From Faecalicatena orotica (GTDB lineage: Bacteria; Bacillota; Clostridia; Lachnospirales; Lachnospiraceae), in contig NZ_QGDL01000001.1 in the NCBI RefSeq assembly GCF_003149245.1, forward strand, positions 461,089 to 525,088: a stretch of DNA of 64,000 nt, written 5' to 3'. Positions within the stretch are counted from its first letter, which is position 1; the number at the start of each line of letters is the position of its first letter. The notes below the pieces were generated by a model, which was given only the letters and a program-made list of their open reading frames with translations, ran no database searches and was not told where the DNA came from. A program made the position numbers and the translations under genes. Shown here in pieces: positions 6,890-15,686 of this stretch.

Positions 6890-9520
6890 TCATCCATTCG
6901 CTTTACGAATACAGTCTGCAAGTGTCCTGCAGAGCTGTGAAACATCCAGTGGTTTGCTGACATGGGCGTTCATTCCGGCTGCAAGGGCCGCAGAGATATC
7001 TTCATTGAATGCATTGGCTGTTGTGGCAATGATTGGAATTGTGAGGGCCATAGGATGGTCTGATGCACGAATACATCTCGCAGATTCATGACCGTCCATG
7101 ACCGGCATCTGGACATCCATCAAAATGGCGTCGTAATCACCGGGAGCAGAATCAAGGAAGGTATCCAGTGCCTGCTTCCCATCCTCCACGCAGTCAACCT
7201 CAGCCCCGTTCATGCGCAGCAGGGTTGCTGTAATCTCCTGATTGAGTATATTATCCTCTGCCATCAGCAGAGAGAAACCATCCAGAAGTTTTCCGACAGA
7301 TTTATCTTCTGCTCCGGCAGGCAAATGCCCTTTTTGTACCAGCGCCGACTTGATTGCGGCATAAACAGAAGAGCGGTAGAGGGGCTTTGGAAGAAACCCA
7401 TTCACGCCCGCGGCACGTGCCTCTTCCTCCACTTCTGAAATATCATATGCCGAAATCATCACAATAGGGATGTTATTTCCCACTTCCCTGCGGATACGGC
7501 GGGTCACCTCGACACCGTCCATATCCGGCATTTTCCAGTCAATGAGGCAAAGGTCTATATCCCGGCCCTCCCTGTGTGTCTCTTTTACCTGTTTTATAGC
7601 CCCGGCACCGGACTGGTACCATTTAGCATCGATCTTTATTTTTTTCAAAAGAACCGCTGTCTGCTCACAAACCTGCTGTTCATCGTCCACAATTATCGCC
7701 CGCAGCCCCTGCTGTGCAAAATCAGGCTCTGTCAGACTGCTCTCTTTTCCCTTTTTAAACGGCAGATCAACAATGCATGTAGTTCCCACGCCAGGTTCGC
7801 TCTCTATCTGGATCTGGCCGTCCATCAGGGTGACCAGATTACTGGTGATGGACATCCCCAGCCCTGTCCCCCCATAACGTTTCGCAATAGAGGCATCTGC
7901 CTGTTCAAACGGCCGGAATATTTTTGCGACGGCCTCCTTCGTCATACCGATTCCGGTGTCAGAAAGAATAAAACGAAGAATATCTGTCGTGTTCCCATTT
8001 CTATGGCGTGAGACATCCAGCCGGATTGCGCCTCCCGGTGAAGTAAATTTCACTGCGTTGGAGCTGAGATTCAAAAGGATCTGGTTAAGCCGCAGCGAAT
8101 CGCCGATAAAAATAGTATCTTCCCCGAATCCTTCCATTGTTTCCTCAAACTCTATCCCCTTTTCTTTCGCCTGCGCGTAAACTGTGGACACAAAACCATT
8201 GACCACCTCAAAAATATCAAAAGGTTCCTTCTGCAGCACCATCTTGCTGCTCTCAATCTTTGACATATCGAGTACATCATTAATCAGCATAAGTAAATGT
8301 TTAGAGGAAATATTAATTTTAGAGAGACAATCCTCTACTCTGGCGGGATCTTTGACTGAAGCTGCCGCAATGGTGGTCATACCTATGATTGCATTTAAAG
8401 GGGTACGTATCTCATGGCTCATCCGCGACAGAAATTCACTCTTTGCCATGTTGGCACGCTCCGCCGCCAGCATAGCGTCCTGCAGGGCCTGACGGGACCG
8501 TACCTCATCTGTCCGGTCAGAGAACACCGTAATTAACTGAGGAGTATTTAAATCTTCGACCCGGTAGACCCGGATCAGCATCCAGCATTTTTTCTGGTCT
8601 GGTTTCGTGTACTCCACCAGTCTTTCAAACGGGGAATTAAATTGAGGATCTCTGATTCCCTCCTGAATCGCCAGAGTGTCTTCTTCTGACAGCCCCTTGT
8701 AAAGGCTTTCTACATTCGGCATATATATCCCAAGAATCCTCTCCAGATTAAGCCCCCGGTAATTGATAACGCCTGTGTTGGCATCCCTGATAATGAATGC
8801 ATCATCAATGCTCAGCGATAAATTATCAAAGAGCCTGTTCCGGTAAACCAGTTCTTTCCGCTGGCGGTGCAGAACATATTGGGAAACCAGCAGTACGATA
8901 ATCATCAGCCCCATCAGCACGATAGATCCGGTCAGATTGGTGATCCGCAGTTTCTCTGAAGTCACTCCATACCCCACCTTTTTTGCCTGGGCAATCCCAA
9001 TAATATCTTCTGTATGGCGAAGTGCCTGATCATAGAGAGGCTGCAGATGTTCCTGGGCATAGTTTTCTATATTTTCCTCCGTAAGCTCCTGCTGTTCACA
9101 AAAGGCCAGATAAAGCGTCTGTTCTGTCCGCAAAAGCGCCAGTGTATTCTTAAGCTCTAATACATCTTCTGAATCGCCCAGATATAATTCCTCAATCCGG
9201 GAAACAGGTTCTTCCAATAAAGCTGAAAGTTCCTCTAGCTTGCTGTCAGCAATCGCCACATCCTCACTGTTGTGATGGCGCTCCAGCCGCCCTGTCCGAA
9301 GGCTCATTTCTGATACATAAAGCTTTACATCACCGGCAGAAATCACCACTTCAAAGGGATGGTTCGATATAATCTCTGTCTGCGCCGCCAGTTTGGCGGA
9401 GTTATTAATAGTCATGGCCAGAAAGCAAAGCATCAGCAGAATTAAAATTCCTGTACTGATCACACTTATCCGCTGGCTCCGCCCTACAGAGTTCTTTTTA
9501 TCCCCCATAATTTTTTGCAT
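6890..9520 (-). CDS. Hybrid sensor histidine kinase with two receiver domains
   Basis: This 876-residue membrane protein has a transmembrane helix at ~18-40, an extracytoplasmic helical sensor (~41-195), a second membrane helix (~196-216), a PAS-like domain (~225-340), HisKA with H369 in SHEIRTPLNAIIG, HATPase (NLSSNAVKF, DTGIGM, GGTGLGM), and two receivers with phospho-acceptors D661 (LIDWKMPDMDG) and D802 (LMDVQMPVMDG). No HPt domain is present, so phosphorelay output needs a separate HPt or the receivers act in cis. It lies 61 bp downstream of the REC-EAL gene in the same direction and may share its transcript. The ATG has AAGGAG 9 bases upstream. Confidence 0.93.
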   Translation of the reverse strand: MQKIMGDKKNSVGRSQRISVISTGILILLMLCFLAMTINNSAKLAAQTEIISNHPFEVVISAGDVKLYVSEMSLRTGRLERHHNSEDVAIADSKLEELSALLEEPVSRIEELYLGDSEDVLELKNTLALLRTEQTLYLAFCEQQELTEENIENYAQEHLQPLYDQALRHTEDIIGIAQAKKVGYGVTSEKLRITNLTGSIVLMGLMIIVLLVSQYVLHRQRKELVYRNRLFDNLSLSIDDAFIIRDANTGVINYRGLNLERILGIYMPNVESLYKGLSEEDTLAIQEGIRDPQFNSPFERLVEYTKPDQKKCWMLIRVYRVEDLNTPQLITVFSDRTDEVRSRQALQDAMLAAERANMAKSEFLSRMSHEIRTPLNAIIGMTTIAAASVKDPARVEDCLSKINISSKHLLMLINDVLDMSKIESSKMVLQKEPFDIFEVVNGFVSTVYAQAKEKGIEFEETMEGFGEDTIFIGDSLRLNQILLNLSSNAVKFTSPGGAIRLDVSRHRNGNTTDILRFILSDTGIGMTKEAVAKIFRPFEQADASIAKRYGGTGLGMSITSNLVTLMDGQIQIESEPGVGTTCIVDLPFKKGKESSLTEPDFAQQGLRAIIVDDEQQVCEQTAVLLKKIKIDAKWYQSGAGAIKQVKETHREGRDIDLCLIDWKMPDMDGVEVTRRIRREVGNNIPIVMISAYDISEVEEEARAAGVNGFLPKPLYRSSVYAAIKSALVQKGHLPAGAEDKSVGKLLDGFSLLMAEDNILNQEITATLLRMNGAEVDCVEDGKQALDTFLDSAPGDYDAILMDVQMPVMDGHESARCIRASDHPMALTIPIIATTANAFNEDISAALAAGMNAHVSKPLDVSQLCRTLADCIRKANG

Positions 9521-9581
9521 CTGTCTTAACTCCTTGCCTTTCCGGCTGCATACTATTCCTTTCCAAATATCTGCCGCCCGT

Positions 9582-11312
9582 TCATTTTTTTACCTTTAAG
9601 TCCATATCATCCGAATGGGTACCTGCATAGGCATTCTGCACCGCAGAATCTGCAGATTCCATAAGCAGTTCAAATTCTTTCACGGGAAGCGGTTTAGAAA
9701 AAAAGTATCCCTGCATACAGTCACAGCCGATCTCCCGCAGGCGCTCCAACTGCTCCGCTGTCTCGACACCCTCTGCCACCACATCGAGTGACATCAGGTC
9801 GGCAAGGTTTATAATGAAACGCATAATCTCCTGATTGACCGGAGTTACCGGATCATTCTGGATAAATTTCATATCCAGCTTTAAAACATCGACCGGCATC
9901 TTATGGAGCATATGCAAAGATGAATATCCGCTTCCAAAATCATCCATCTCCACGACGAACCCCAATTCCCGCAGATTGCTGACAGTCTCGATAATCTGCC
10001 GTGGGTTTTCAGTATAGGCACTCTCGGTAATTTCCAAATGAAGCCTTGCAGCCGGCAGGGCGTATTTTCGCAGAAGCCCCGTTAAAATGTCTGCCAGATC
10101 TACATTATAGATATCCGCCCGGGACACGTTTACAGAAACAGGCAGGGGAGGCATCCCCCTATTCTCCCAGTCACACATAACAGCACATACTTTTTCCCAG
10201 ACATACTGGTCCAGCCTTGTAATAAATCCGTTACGCTCAAACAGCGGTATAAACACAGCCGGGGACTGCTGCCCCCACTGCGGATGGTTCCAGCGGACCA
10301 GAGCTTCGGCTCCATCCATCCGGCTGTACCTGATATTGTATTTCGGCTGAAGATAAATCTCAAACTGCCCCAGATTCAGGGCCGACTCCATGCTATCAAC
10401 GATTTCCTGCTCCTTTAACAGTTTTCTGCGAAGGACATCATCGTAATATGCAAAATACTTCTTGTACTGTCCCTTGATACTCCGGGCAGCCAGCAGTGCA
10501 CGGTCACACATATGTTCTACGGGGACCTCCCTGTTCTCCACCCGGTAAATCCCCCATTTCATCACTATATTCTGTGTCTGGGACATGGCATTGAGCCGGG
10601 CGCAGGCATCCTGAAACATACTGACTGTATACTGCCACTTATGCTCTATGATGCATGCAAACTGATCTGCATGGAAATGGCTGCAAATCCCCTTTCCACG
10701 GGTCATCTCAGTATACATCTGTGCAGCCATGCAAAGAATGCGGTCCCCTGCTGGAATACCAAATACATCATTGACAAGCTTAAAATTAACAATATCCGAG
10801 CAGATGATATCATACTCTTTATCCGGGTTCTGACGCAGGAGTTCCTCCACCTTCTGACAGAAAAAGCCTTTACTGTACAGTCCTGTCAGCCGGTCATACT
10901 GATACTCATTCACCAGCGCAGCTGTTTCCCGCAGATGAATAATATTTGCAACCCGGTGCAGGATAATCTGCGGCCTATAGGGCTTGGGCACAAAATCGGC
11001 GGCACCACAGGACAAAGCCGTTACCTCTTCAGATTCCCTGTCATTTTGTGTCGTAACAATTACCGGGATTGACGAGAATTCCGGTGTGTCCTTGACGGCA
11101 GTAAGGAACTCATATCCGTCCATAACAGGCATGACAAGATCCAGCAGGATGAGAGAAAAACTTCCCGCATACTGCTGTAAACATTCAAGTGCTACCTTCC
11201 CGTTTTCCGCCTCCACAAGGTCATAGTCAGGCTTCAGTATCTCACACAGGAGACCACGATTGAGTGCGTTATCTTCTACAACAAGAATTTGTTTTTTTAC
11301 CATTACTGTCAC
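9582..11312 (-). CDS. REC - degenerate GGDEF - EAL protein (c-di-GMP phosphodiesterase)
   Basis: The product has a receiver with an aspartate in LLDLVMPVMDG (~D58), a GGDEF-fold domain (~130-290) whose active-site motif is HADQF instead of GGDEF, and an EAL domain (~300-560) with intact EALVRWNHP, DDFGSGYSS, KLD and EGVET motifs. It is therefore expected to break down c-di-GMP under control of phosphorylation and not to make it. The likely partner is the hybrid kinase downstream. The start is uncertain: a GTG at 11312 is best spaced from AGAGG, while GTG 11321 and ATG 11303 are alternatives. A tandem repeat that may be a GntR operator lies just upstream. Confidence 0.92.
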   Translation of the reverse strand: MTVMVKKQILVVEDNALNRGLLCEILKPDYDLVEAENGKVALECLQQYAGSFSLILLDLVMPVMDGYEFLTAVKDTPEFSSIPVIVTTQNDRESEEVTALSCGAADFVPKPYRPQIILHRVANIIHLRETAALVNEYQYDRLTGLYSKGFFCQKVEELLRQNPDKEYDIICSDIVNFKLVNDVFGIPAGDRILCMAAQMYTEMTRGKGICSHFHADQFACIIEHKWQYTVSMFQDACARLNAMSQTQNIVMKWGIYRVENREVPVEHMCDRALLAARSIKGQYKKYFAYYDDVLRRKLLKEQEIVDSMESALNLGQFEIYLQPKYNIRYSRMDGAEALVRWNHPQWGQQSPAVFIPLFERNGFITRLDQYVWEKVCAVMCDWENRGMPPLPVSVNVSRADIYNVDLADILTGLLRKYALPAARLHLEITESAYTENPRQIIETVSNLRELGFVVEMDDFGSGYSSLHMLHKMPVDVLKLDMKFIQNDPVTPVNQEIMRFIINLADLMSLDVVAEGVETAEQLERLREIGCDCMQGYFFSKPLPVKEFELLMESADSAVQNAYAGTHSDDMDLKVKK

Positions 11313-11360
11313 AGAATTCACCTCTTTACACAGAATGCATCTGATCTGGCCCTGTCTTTA

Positions 11361-11400
11361 TTGCTCACATACATATGTCATTGTTCATATACATATATGA
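11361..11400. promoter_or_regulatory. Tandem 20-bp repeat, candidate operator of the GntR-type regulator
   Basis: TTGCTCACATACATATGTCA (11361-11380) is followed directly by TTGTTCATATACATATATGA (11381-11400), two imperfect copies of one 20-base unit. The core TTGTTCATATACATAT recurs at 15371-15386, upstream of the PAS-GGDEF gene. The repeat lies between the divergent REC-EAL and GntR-type genes, a natural control point. Which protein binds it is inference. Confidence 0.55.
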
Positions 11401-11548
11401 TTGAGTATAGCAAATACAAAAGGAAATAGCAACTCTCTATGTAAGCTTAATCACATGTAAACTTAAAGAGATTATAGAAACACAGCATAAAAAATGTTAT
11501 ACTAAATTCACTATCTATTGAATGGCCATTGAAAACGGAGGAATAAGT

Positions 11549-13006
11549 TTGGAAAACAGTGTAGAATTACGCAGGGTGGTTTACAGCGTCCTGCTTACCC
11601 AGATACAATTCGGTATTTATCATTACCGGGAGAAGCTTCCTAATATAGAAGAAACAAGTACACGCCTCTGTGTATCGATTGATACGGCGCGCGCGGCATA
11701 CCTCAAACTTAAGGAAGAAGGGTATATAACCCTGTCGAAAAATATCGGTGCCACGGTTAAGGTCAACTATGATGCCAACGAAACTGAGCATTTTATCCAG
11801 ACCTTTTTTTCCGCACGGGAAAAAGCCATGACCGACCTAAAAAACTCCATACTGCCTTTATTAGGTAATGCCCAGTGGACAGGCTTAAAGAATGCATACC
11901 CTGAGACACTGCTGGCAATGGAGCAGCTTTATCATCATGAAAATCCCGTAGTACCCTATGCGATGTTGAAGCACCTCAATCAAAAATACCGTTCCCTTGG
12001 AAACAGCCTGCTCATGCGTCTTGTCTGGCAGATTTTCATGTTTCTGTATGATCCCTTTTTTGGTATAGAGGAAAATCTCCAGTATTTTGATCAGTCGAGC
12101 GGTTATCTGCCGGAGGTCCTGTCGCTTTGCCGTAATAAAGACTGGTACTCACTGCGTATTGAGGTTAATCAATCTATAGAAAGATTGTCATCTGCCCTTT
12201 CACAGTTTTACGAGAACAGGATTACTATGTCCCCACCGGAAACGGAGGTTGCTTTTACATGGAGCTCCTATAAAAAAAGCCAGCAGCTTTGTTATTCCAT
12301 TGCCATGGAACTGCTCATATCAATCAGCCGGGGAGTCTATCCGGCCGGAAGTCTGCTCCCATCGCAGAAGGAACTTGCAAGGCAAAAGGGTGTTTCATTA
12401 AGTACCATGCGCAGGGCACTAGAACTCCTTGGCAGCGTCGGGGCGATAAAATCCACCAAATATGTGGGAACACAGGTCCTTTCCTTTGATCAGGCAACAG
12501 AAAACAGTGATTTTACTAAGCCGGTCCTCCAGAGACGTCTAATCGATATGGCTGAAAGCATTCAAATGTTCGCATTGTCCTGTCAAAACGTCTCCCTGCT
12601 CACGCTCTCGTCTTCCGGCTCCGATTTAGCAGAAGTACTGTGCCGGCAGTTAAGAGAACACAGACAGTTTCAGCGCGGTGAAACCTTATCTTATTTTATA
12701 TTAGACTTAATCGGAAAATCGGCACCCTGTCAGGCTATCCGCACCGTTTATTCCGAGCTGCTCCGCCAATTCTTTTGGGCCTATGCACTACGCGGAATGG
12801 AAAAGGACCAGAATATTATCAATACCATGTACGCCCCTTATTTTGATTCATTAATCGGGTCGTTAGAAAACTTGGATTATTCTCAATTTTCTGCCAGTCT
12901 GGAGGCACTTATTGTTTTTGAACTTCGCAAAACTTTAAGTACTATGTCCCGGCTTGGTATACCGGGAGTTGAAAATATTCTGGTCCCGGATACAAACGTT
13001 AACTGA
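11549..13006 (+). CDS. Transcriptional regulator with two GntR-type winged helices
   Basis: This protein of about 485 residues carries two GntR-type winged-helix domains. The first is N-terminal (TRLCVSIDTARAAYLKLKEE). The second starts at about residue 255 (SLLPSQKELARQKGVSLSTM, then RRALELLGSVGAIKS). The long segments after each are probably helical and match no effector domain I recognise; no aminotransferase, FCD or UTRA domain is seen. The start is probably the TTG at 11549, 7 bases after GGAGGA; an ATG at 11522 would place that ribosome site inside the gene. It is divergent from the REC-EAL gene and convergent with the PAS-GGDEF gene, with repeated operator-like sites before both. Confidence 0.85.
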   Translation: MENSVELRRVVYSVLLTQIQFGIYHYREKLPNIEETSTRLCVSIDTARAAYLKLKEEGYITLSKNIGATVKVNYDANETEHFIQTFFSAREKAMTDLKNSILPLLGNAQWTGLKNAYPETLLAMEQLYHHENPVVPYAMLKHLNQKYRSLGNSLLMRLVWQIFMFLYDPFFGIEENLQYFDQSSGYLPEVLSLCRNKDWYSLRIEVNQSIERLSSALSQFYENRITMSPPETEVAFTWSSYKKSQQLCYSIAMELLISISRGVYPAGSLLPSQKELARQKGVSLSTMRRALELLGSVGAIKSTKYVGTQVLSFDQATENSDFTKPVLQRRLIDMAESIQMFALSCQNVSLLTLSSSGSDLAEVLCRQLREHRQFQRGETLSYFILDLIGKSAPCQAIRTVYSELLRQFFWAYALRGMEKDQNIINTMYAPYFDSLIGSLENLDYSQFSASLEALIVFELRKTLSTMSRLGIPGVENILVPDTNVN

Positions 13007-13050
13007 GAAAAAAGACCCTGTGGTTCATTTTTACCGCAAGGTCTTTTTTC
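13007..13050. terminator. Bidirectional terminator between convergent genes
   Basis: GAAAAAAGACC (13007-13017) pairs with GGTCTTTTTTC (13040-13050), and an inner TGTGGT/ACCGCA stem extends the hairpin. It is A-rich on one side and T-rich on the other, so it can end transcripts from both the GntR-type gene and the PAS-GGDEF gene. Confidence 0.85.
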
Positions 13051-13057
13051 GTATAAT

Positions 13058-15271
13058 CTATTTTGAGTCATTCTCTTTTCCCTGTATCCGTTTATATTCT
13101 GTAATATCGATACAACTGATCAGATACGCGCTGCTGCCGCCCCATTTCATGGTGGAATACTGAACTTTAGTCCAGACGTTATACTGTGGGTTGTAGACTT
13201 CCACTGCACCGGTCAGGGGACATGCTTCACATGGAATACTCCTGCCGAAAAAGGCCTGATGGCAGGTCATGCCTGTTTTGGCATACGGGTCAAGCCGGAG
13301 TGTCTTTTGATTCAGATACAGCAGTTCATAGTTGTCCTGCCTGATGGCATAAATATAGGCATTCTGCATATCAAGTATCGTGTTGAGCTGGACCAAAATC
13401 TGTTCATTACGGTCCGACTCACGCTTTTTCAGTAAAAATGTAGTCAGAATCTGGGCAATCAGCGAGAGTGTGCCTACTTCCTCCTTATTCCACATCCGCA
13501 GTCCCGTGCATTCATCGAACCCAATGAAGCCACGGAATTCTTTCCCGTCATACAGCGCACACTGTAGTGTTGAGCAGATATCCTGACTCTCAAAAAGCCG
13601 GGTTTGTTCAGGCGTGAGGGACCGGATATCCCGACAATAAAAAACAGATTGATCCTGAAACAGTTCCTTATACCCTTTCACATTTTCATAGGGATAGTGC
13701 TGTAAGAACTCCTTCTGGGGCTTAATTCCTTCATTGCACCATTCGTATGTATTGTCGACATATTCTCCATCATCGCTGTTTTCGAACACATAGGCCCTGC
13801 TCACATCGAACCGTCTGCCTACGATTTCCAGAATCGCATCCACGGCTATATCGATATCATTTGTATCATACAGGATCTGGAATACATAATTAACCAGATC
13901 CCCACATTTGCCCCTTGGAGCTTCATCTGAATCAATGGCGGCGCCCAAAGATGAGTATCCGATCCTGTCCACAGCCTCCATACTCTTGGCATCAAACCGG
14001 ACATACCGGTTTTTCCCCAGGCTTTTTGCCTGATAAAGTGCCAGATCCGCACAGTGGTAAAGGGTCTGATAATCAGTACCATCTAAAGGATAAATTGACA
14101 GTCCAATACTGCAGGTCACCTTAATGGGCTGTTTTTCTCCCTGAAAAAGCTGTTGGAACATCTCTAACAGCTTCCTTGCCTTTTCCTCGGCAACCTGAGC
14201 GGAAGGAAGGTCTTTCAGGAACATCGCGAACTCGTCCCCGCCGATCCTGCCTATCACATCTGTCTTTCGCGTCAGCTTCTTCATCCCCGCCGCCAGTTCT
14301 GTCAGTACCGCATCTCCCAAAAGATGTCCCTGTCCATCGTTCACTGATTTGAAATTATCTACATCAATGATAAACATAGCACCAACCGACTTGGGATTTC
14401 CTGCCAGATACCGCTTTGTCCTCTGCTCTGTTTCAGCATGATTATAAAGTCCGGTAAGGGCGTCCAGCTCCGCGCGTCTGCGCAGGTCTTCCACCATCCT
14501 CTTTTCTTCATCAATGTCAGAAATGGTCCCTACTGCACGGAAGGGGACATTTTCTGTGCTGAACTGGGTAGTAGCCCTTATCCGGCACCAGATGTACCTG
14601 TCTTCCAATGCCCGGATGCGGACGTCAATAGATGAGTTGGGTGCACCCTTTCTGACTGTTTCCATAAACGCGGCCATAGGATCAATATCATCGGGATAAA
14701 AGTTATGCAGAATTTCTTCCTTCTGCAGACTTCCATCATAGCGCGGGGCATATCCAAACTTTTCCAGCCAATTAGGAGAAATAGATATGGAATCTGAGGT
14801 AAAATCCCATTCGAAAATAATATCGGAGGATTGGCTCATAATAATTTCCAGATGTTCCAATGACAGGCGCAGCTTCTCCTGTGCATCCCGTACTTCAGTA
14901 AGATCCAGAAAAATACAGAAAAAACGTTCTTCCTGTTCGTCCCCAAAAAGCTGGGCACTATTGGCTGTCCACTTGTAGGTACCGTCCTTGCACAAGACAC
15001 GATAGCTTAAGGAAAGTTTATTTCCTTTGTTCATTTGCCGGTCGACCTCTATAAGAAAATTCTGCCGGTCTGACGGATGAACCAGGCTGAGGAACTGATT
15101 TTGAAACCTTTCATCCAGTTCTTCCCTGGTAAATCCGAACATATTAAGAAAACCATCATTGACCTCAATAATGGTATAAACGCTGTTATTCCTGCATTGC
15201 ATGACTCCGCCGGGAATAAGATTTAAGAGGGCCTCACATTCAGGGCTGAGCCCTTTCAGCAGTCTTCTCAT
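13058..15271 (-). CDS. PAS-PAS-GGDEF-GAF-PAS diguanylate cyclase
   Basis: This 737-residue protein has no membrane helix. In order it has two PAS domains (~15-130 and ~140-260), a GGDEF domain (~265-430) with an intact GGDEF at 344-348, a GAF-like domain (~470-620) and a C-terminal PAS-like domain (~630-730) with a CEAC motif. It should make c-di-GMP in response to cytoplasmic small-molecule or redox signals. No RxxD inhibitory site is seen before GGDEF (KTDVIGRIGGDEF gives KTDV). It opposes the EAL protein at 9582-11312 in the same cluster, and both genes carry the same operator-like repeat upstream. A GAF-PAS tail after the GGDEF domain is less common than sensors placed before it. Confidence 0.92.
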   Translation of the reverse strand: MRRLLKGLSPECEALLNLIPGGVMQCRNNSVYTIIEVNDGFLNMFGFTREELDERFQNQFLSLVHPSDRQNFLIEVDRQMNKGNKLSLSYRVLCKDGTYKWTANSAQLFGDEQEERFFCIFLDLTEVRDAQEKLRLSLEHLEIIMSQSSDIIFEWDFTSDSISISPNWLEKFGYAPRYDGSLQKEEILHNFYPDDIDPMAAFMETVRKGAPNSSIDVRIRALEDRYIWCRIRATTQFSTENVPFRAVGTISDIDEEKRMVEDLRRRAELDALTGLYNHAETEQRTKRYLAGNPKSVGAMFIIDVDNFKSVNDGQGHLLGDAVLTELAAGMKKLTRKTDVIGRIGGDEFAMFLKDLPSAQVAEEKARKLLEMFQQLFQGEKQPIKVTCSIGLSIYPLDGTDYQTLYHCADLALYQAKSLGKNRYVRFDAKSMEAVDRIGYSSLGAAIDSDEAPRGKCGDLVNYVFQILYDTNDIDIAVDAILEIVGRRFDVSRAYVFENSDDGEYVDNTYEWCNEGIKPQKEFLQHYPYENVKGYKELFQDQSVFYCRDIRSLTPEQTRLFESQDICSTLQCALYDGKEFRGFIGFDECTGLRMWNKEEVGTLSLIAQILTTFLLKKRESDRNEQILVQLNTILDMQNAYIYAIRQDNYELLYLNQKTLRLDPYAKTGMTCHQAFFGRSIPCEACPLTGAVEVYNPQYNVWTKVQYSTMKWGGSSAYLISCIDITEYKRIQGKENDSK

Positions 15272-15370
15272 GTTTGCCTCCTCACGATCCCAAATCCGCC
15301 TGCCGCTCTCATTACGGTTACCGGATTACTATCCGCTATGATAAAATAGCTTTTTCCAAAAACTCTCTAA

Positions 15371-15390
15371 TTGTTCATATACATATTTAT
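15371..15390. promoter_or_regulatory. Third copy of the operator-like repeat
   Basis: TTGTTCATATACATATTTAT shares its first 16 bases with the repeat at 11381-11396. It lies about 100 bp upstream of the PAS-GGDEF start, which suggests that both c-di-GMP genes share one regulator. Confidence 0.5.
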
Positions 15391-15620
15391 TTGCTATTTA
15401 GTATATCAAAAGGCTCAATAAATATCAATAGGGCATGAAGAATCACTGTCATTCAAATACTCCTGAAGCTGTTCCTTCCAGTACCGGCTGTCTTCCTCAG
15501 ATTTCCTGTATTATTATACCTTTTTATATTATAAATGTAAACAAAAGCCACTTTTATTACAGCATATCTCCTCTTTATATAGAATTTATGCAGATTTTTG
15601 ATAGGTAAAGGAAATTTTTG

Positions 15621-15648
15621 TTGACACCTGCCAAAACAATGCTATGAT
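15621..15648 (+). promoter_or_regulatory. Promoter of the ThrE-type exporter gene
   Basis: A consensus TTGACA (15621-15626) and TATGAT (15643-15648) are separated by 16 bases, about 39 bases before the start codon. Confidence 0.7.
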
Positions 15649-15686
15649 TACATCATGTGATATTATAAAAAGCAGGGGGCGACGTG

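Larger units (their letters stand above)
15272..15686. other. Intergenic region between the PAS-GGDEF and ThrE genes
   Basis: These 415 bases are AT-rich and hold no convincing gene. They contain the operator-like repeat at 15371-15390, presumably in the promoter region of the minus-strand PAS-GGDEF gene, and the promoter of the plus-strand ThrE-type gene at 15621-15648. Nothing else is recognisable. Confidence 0.7.
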
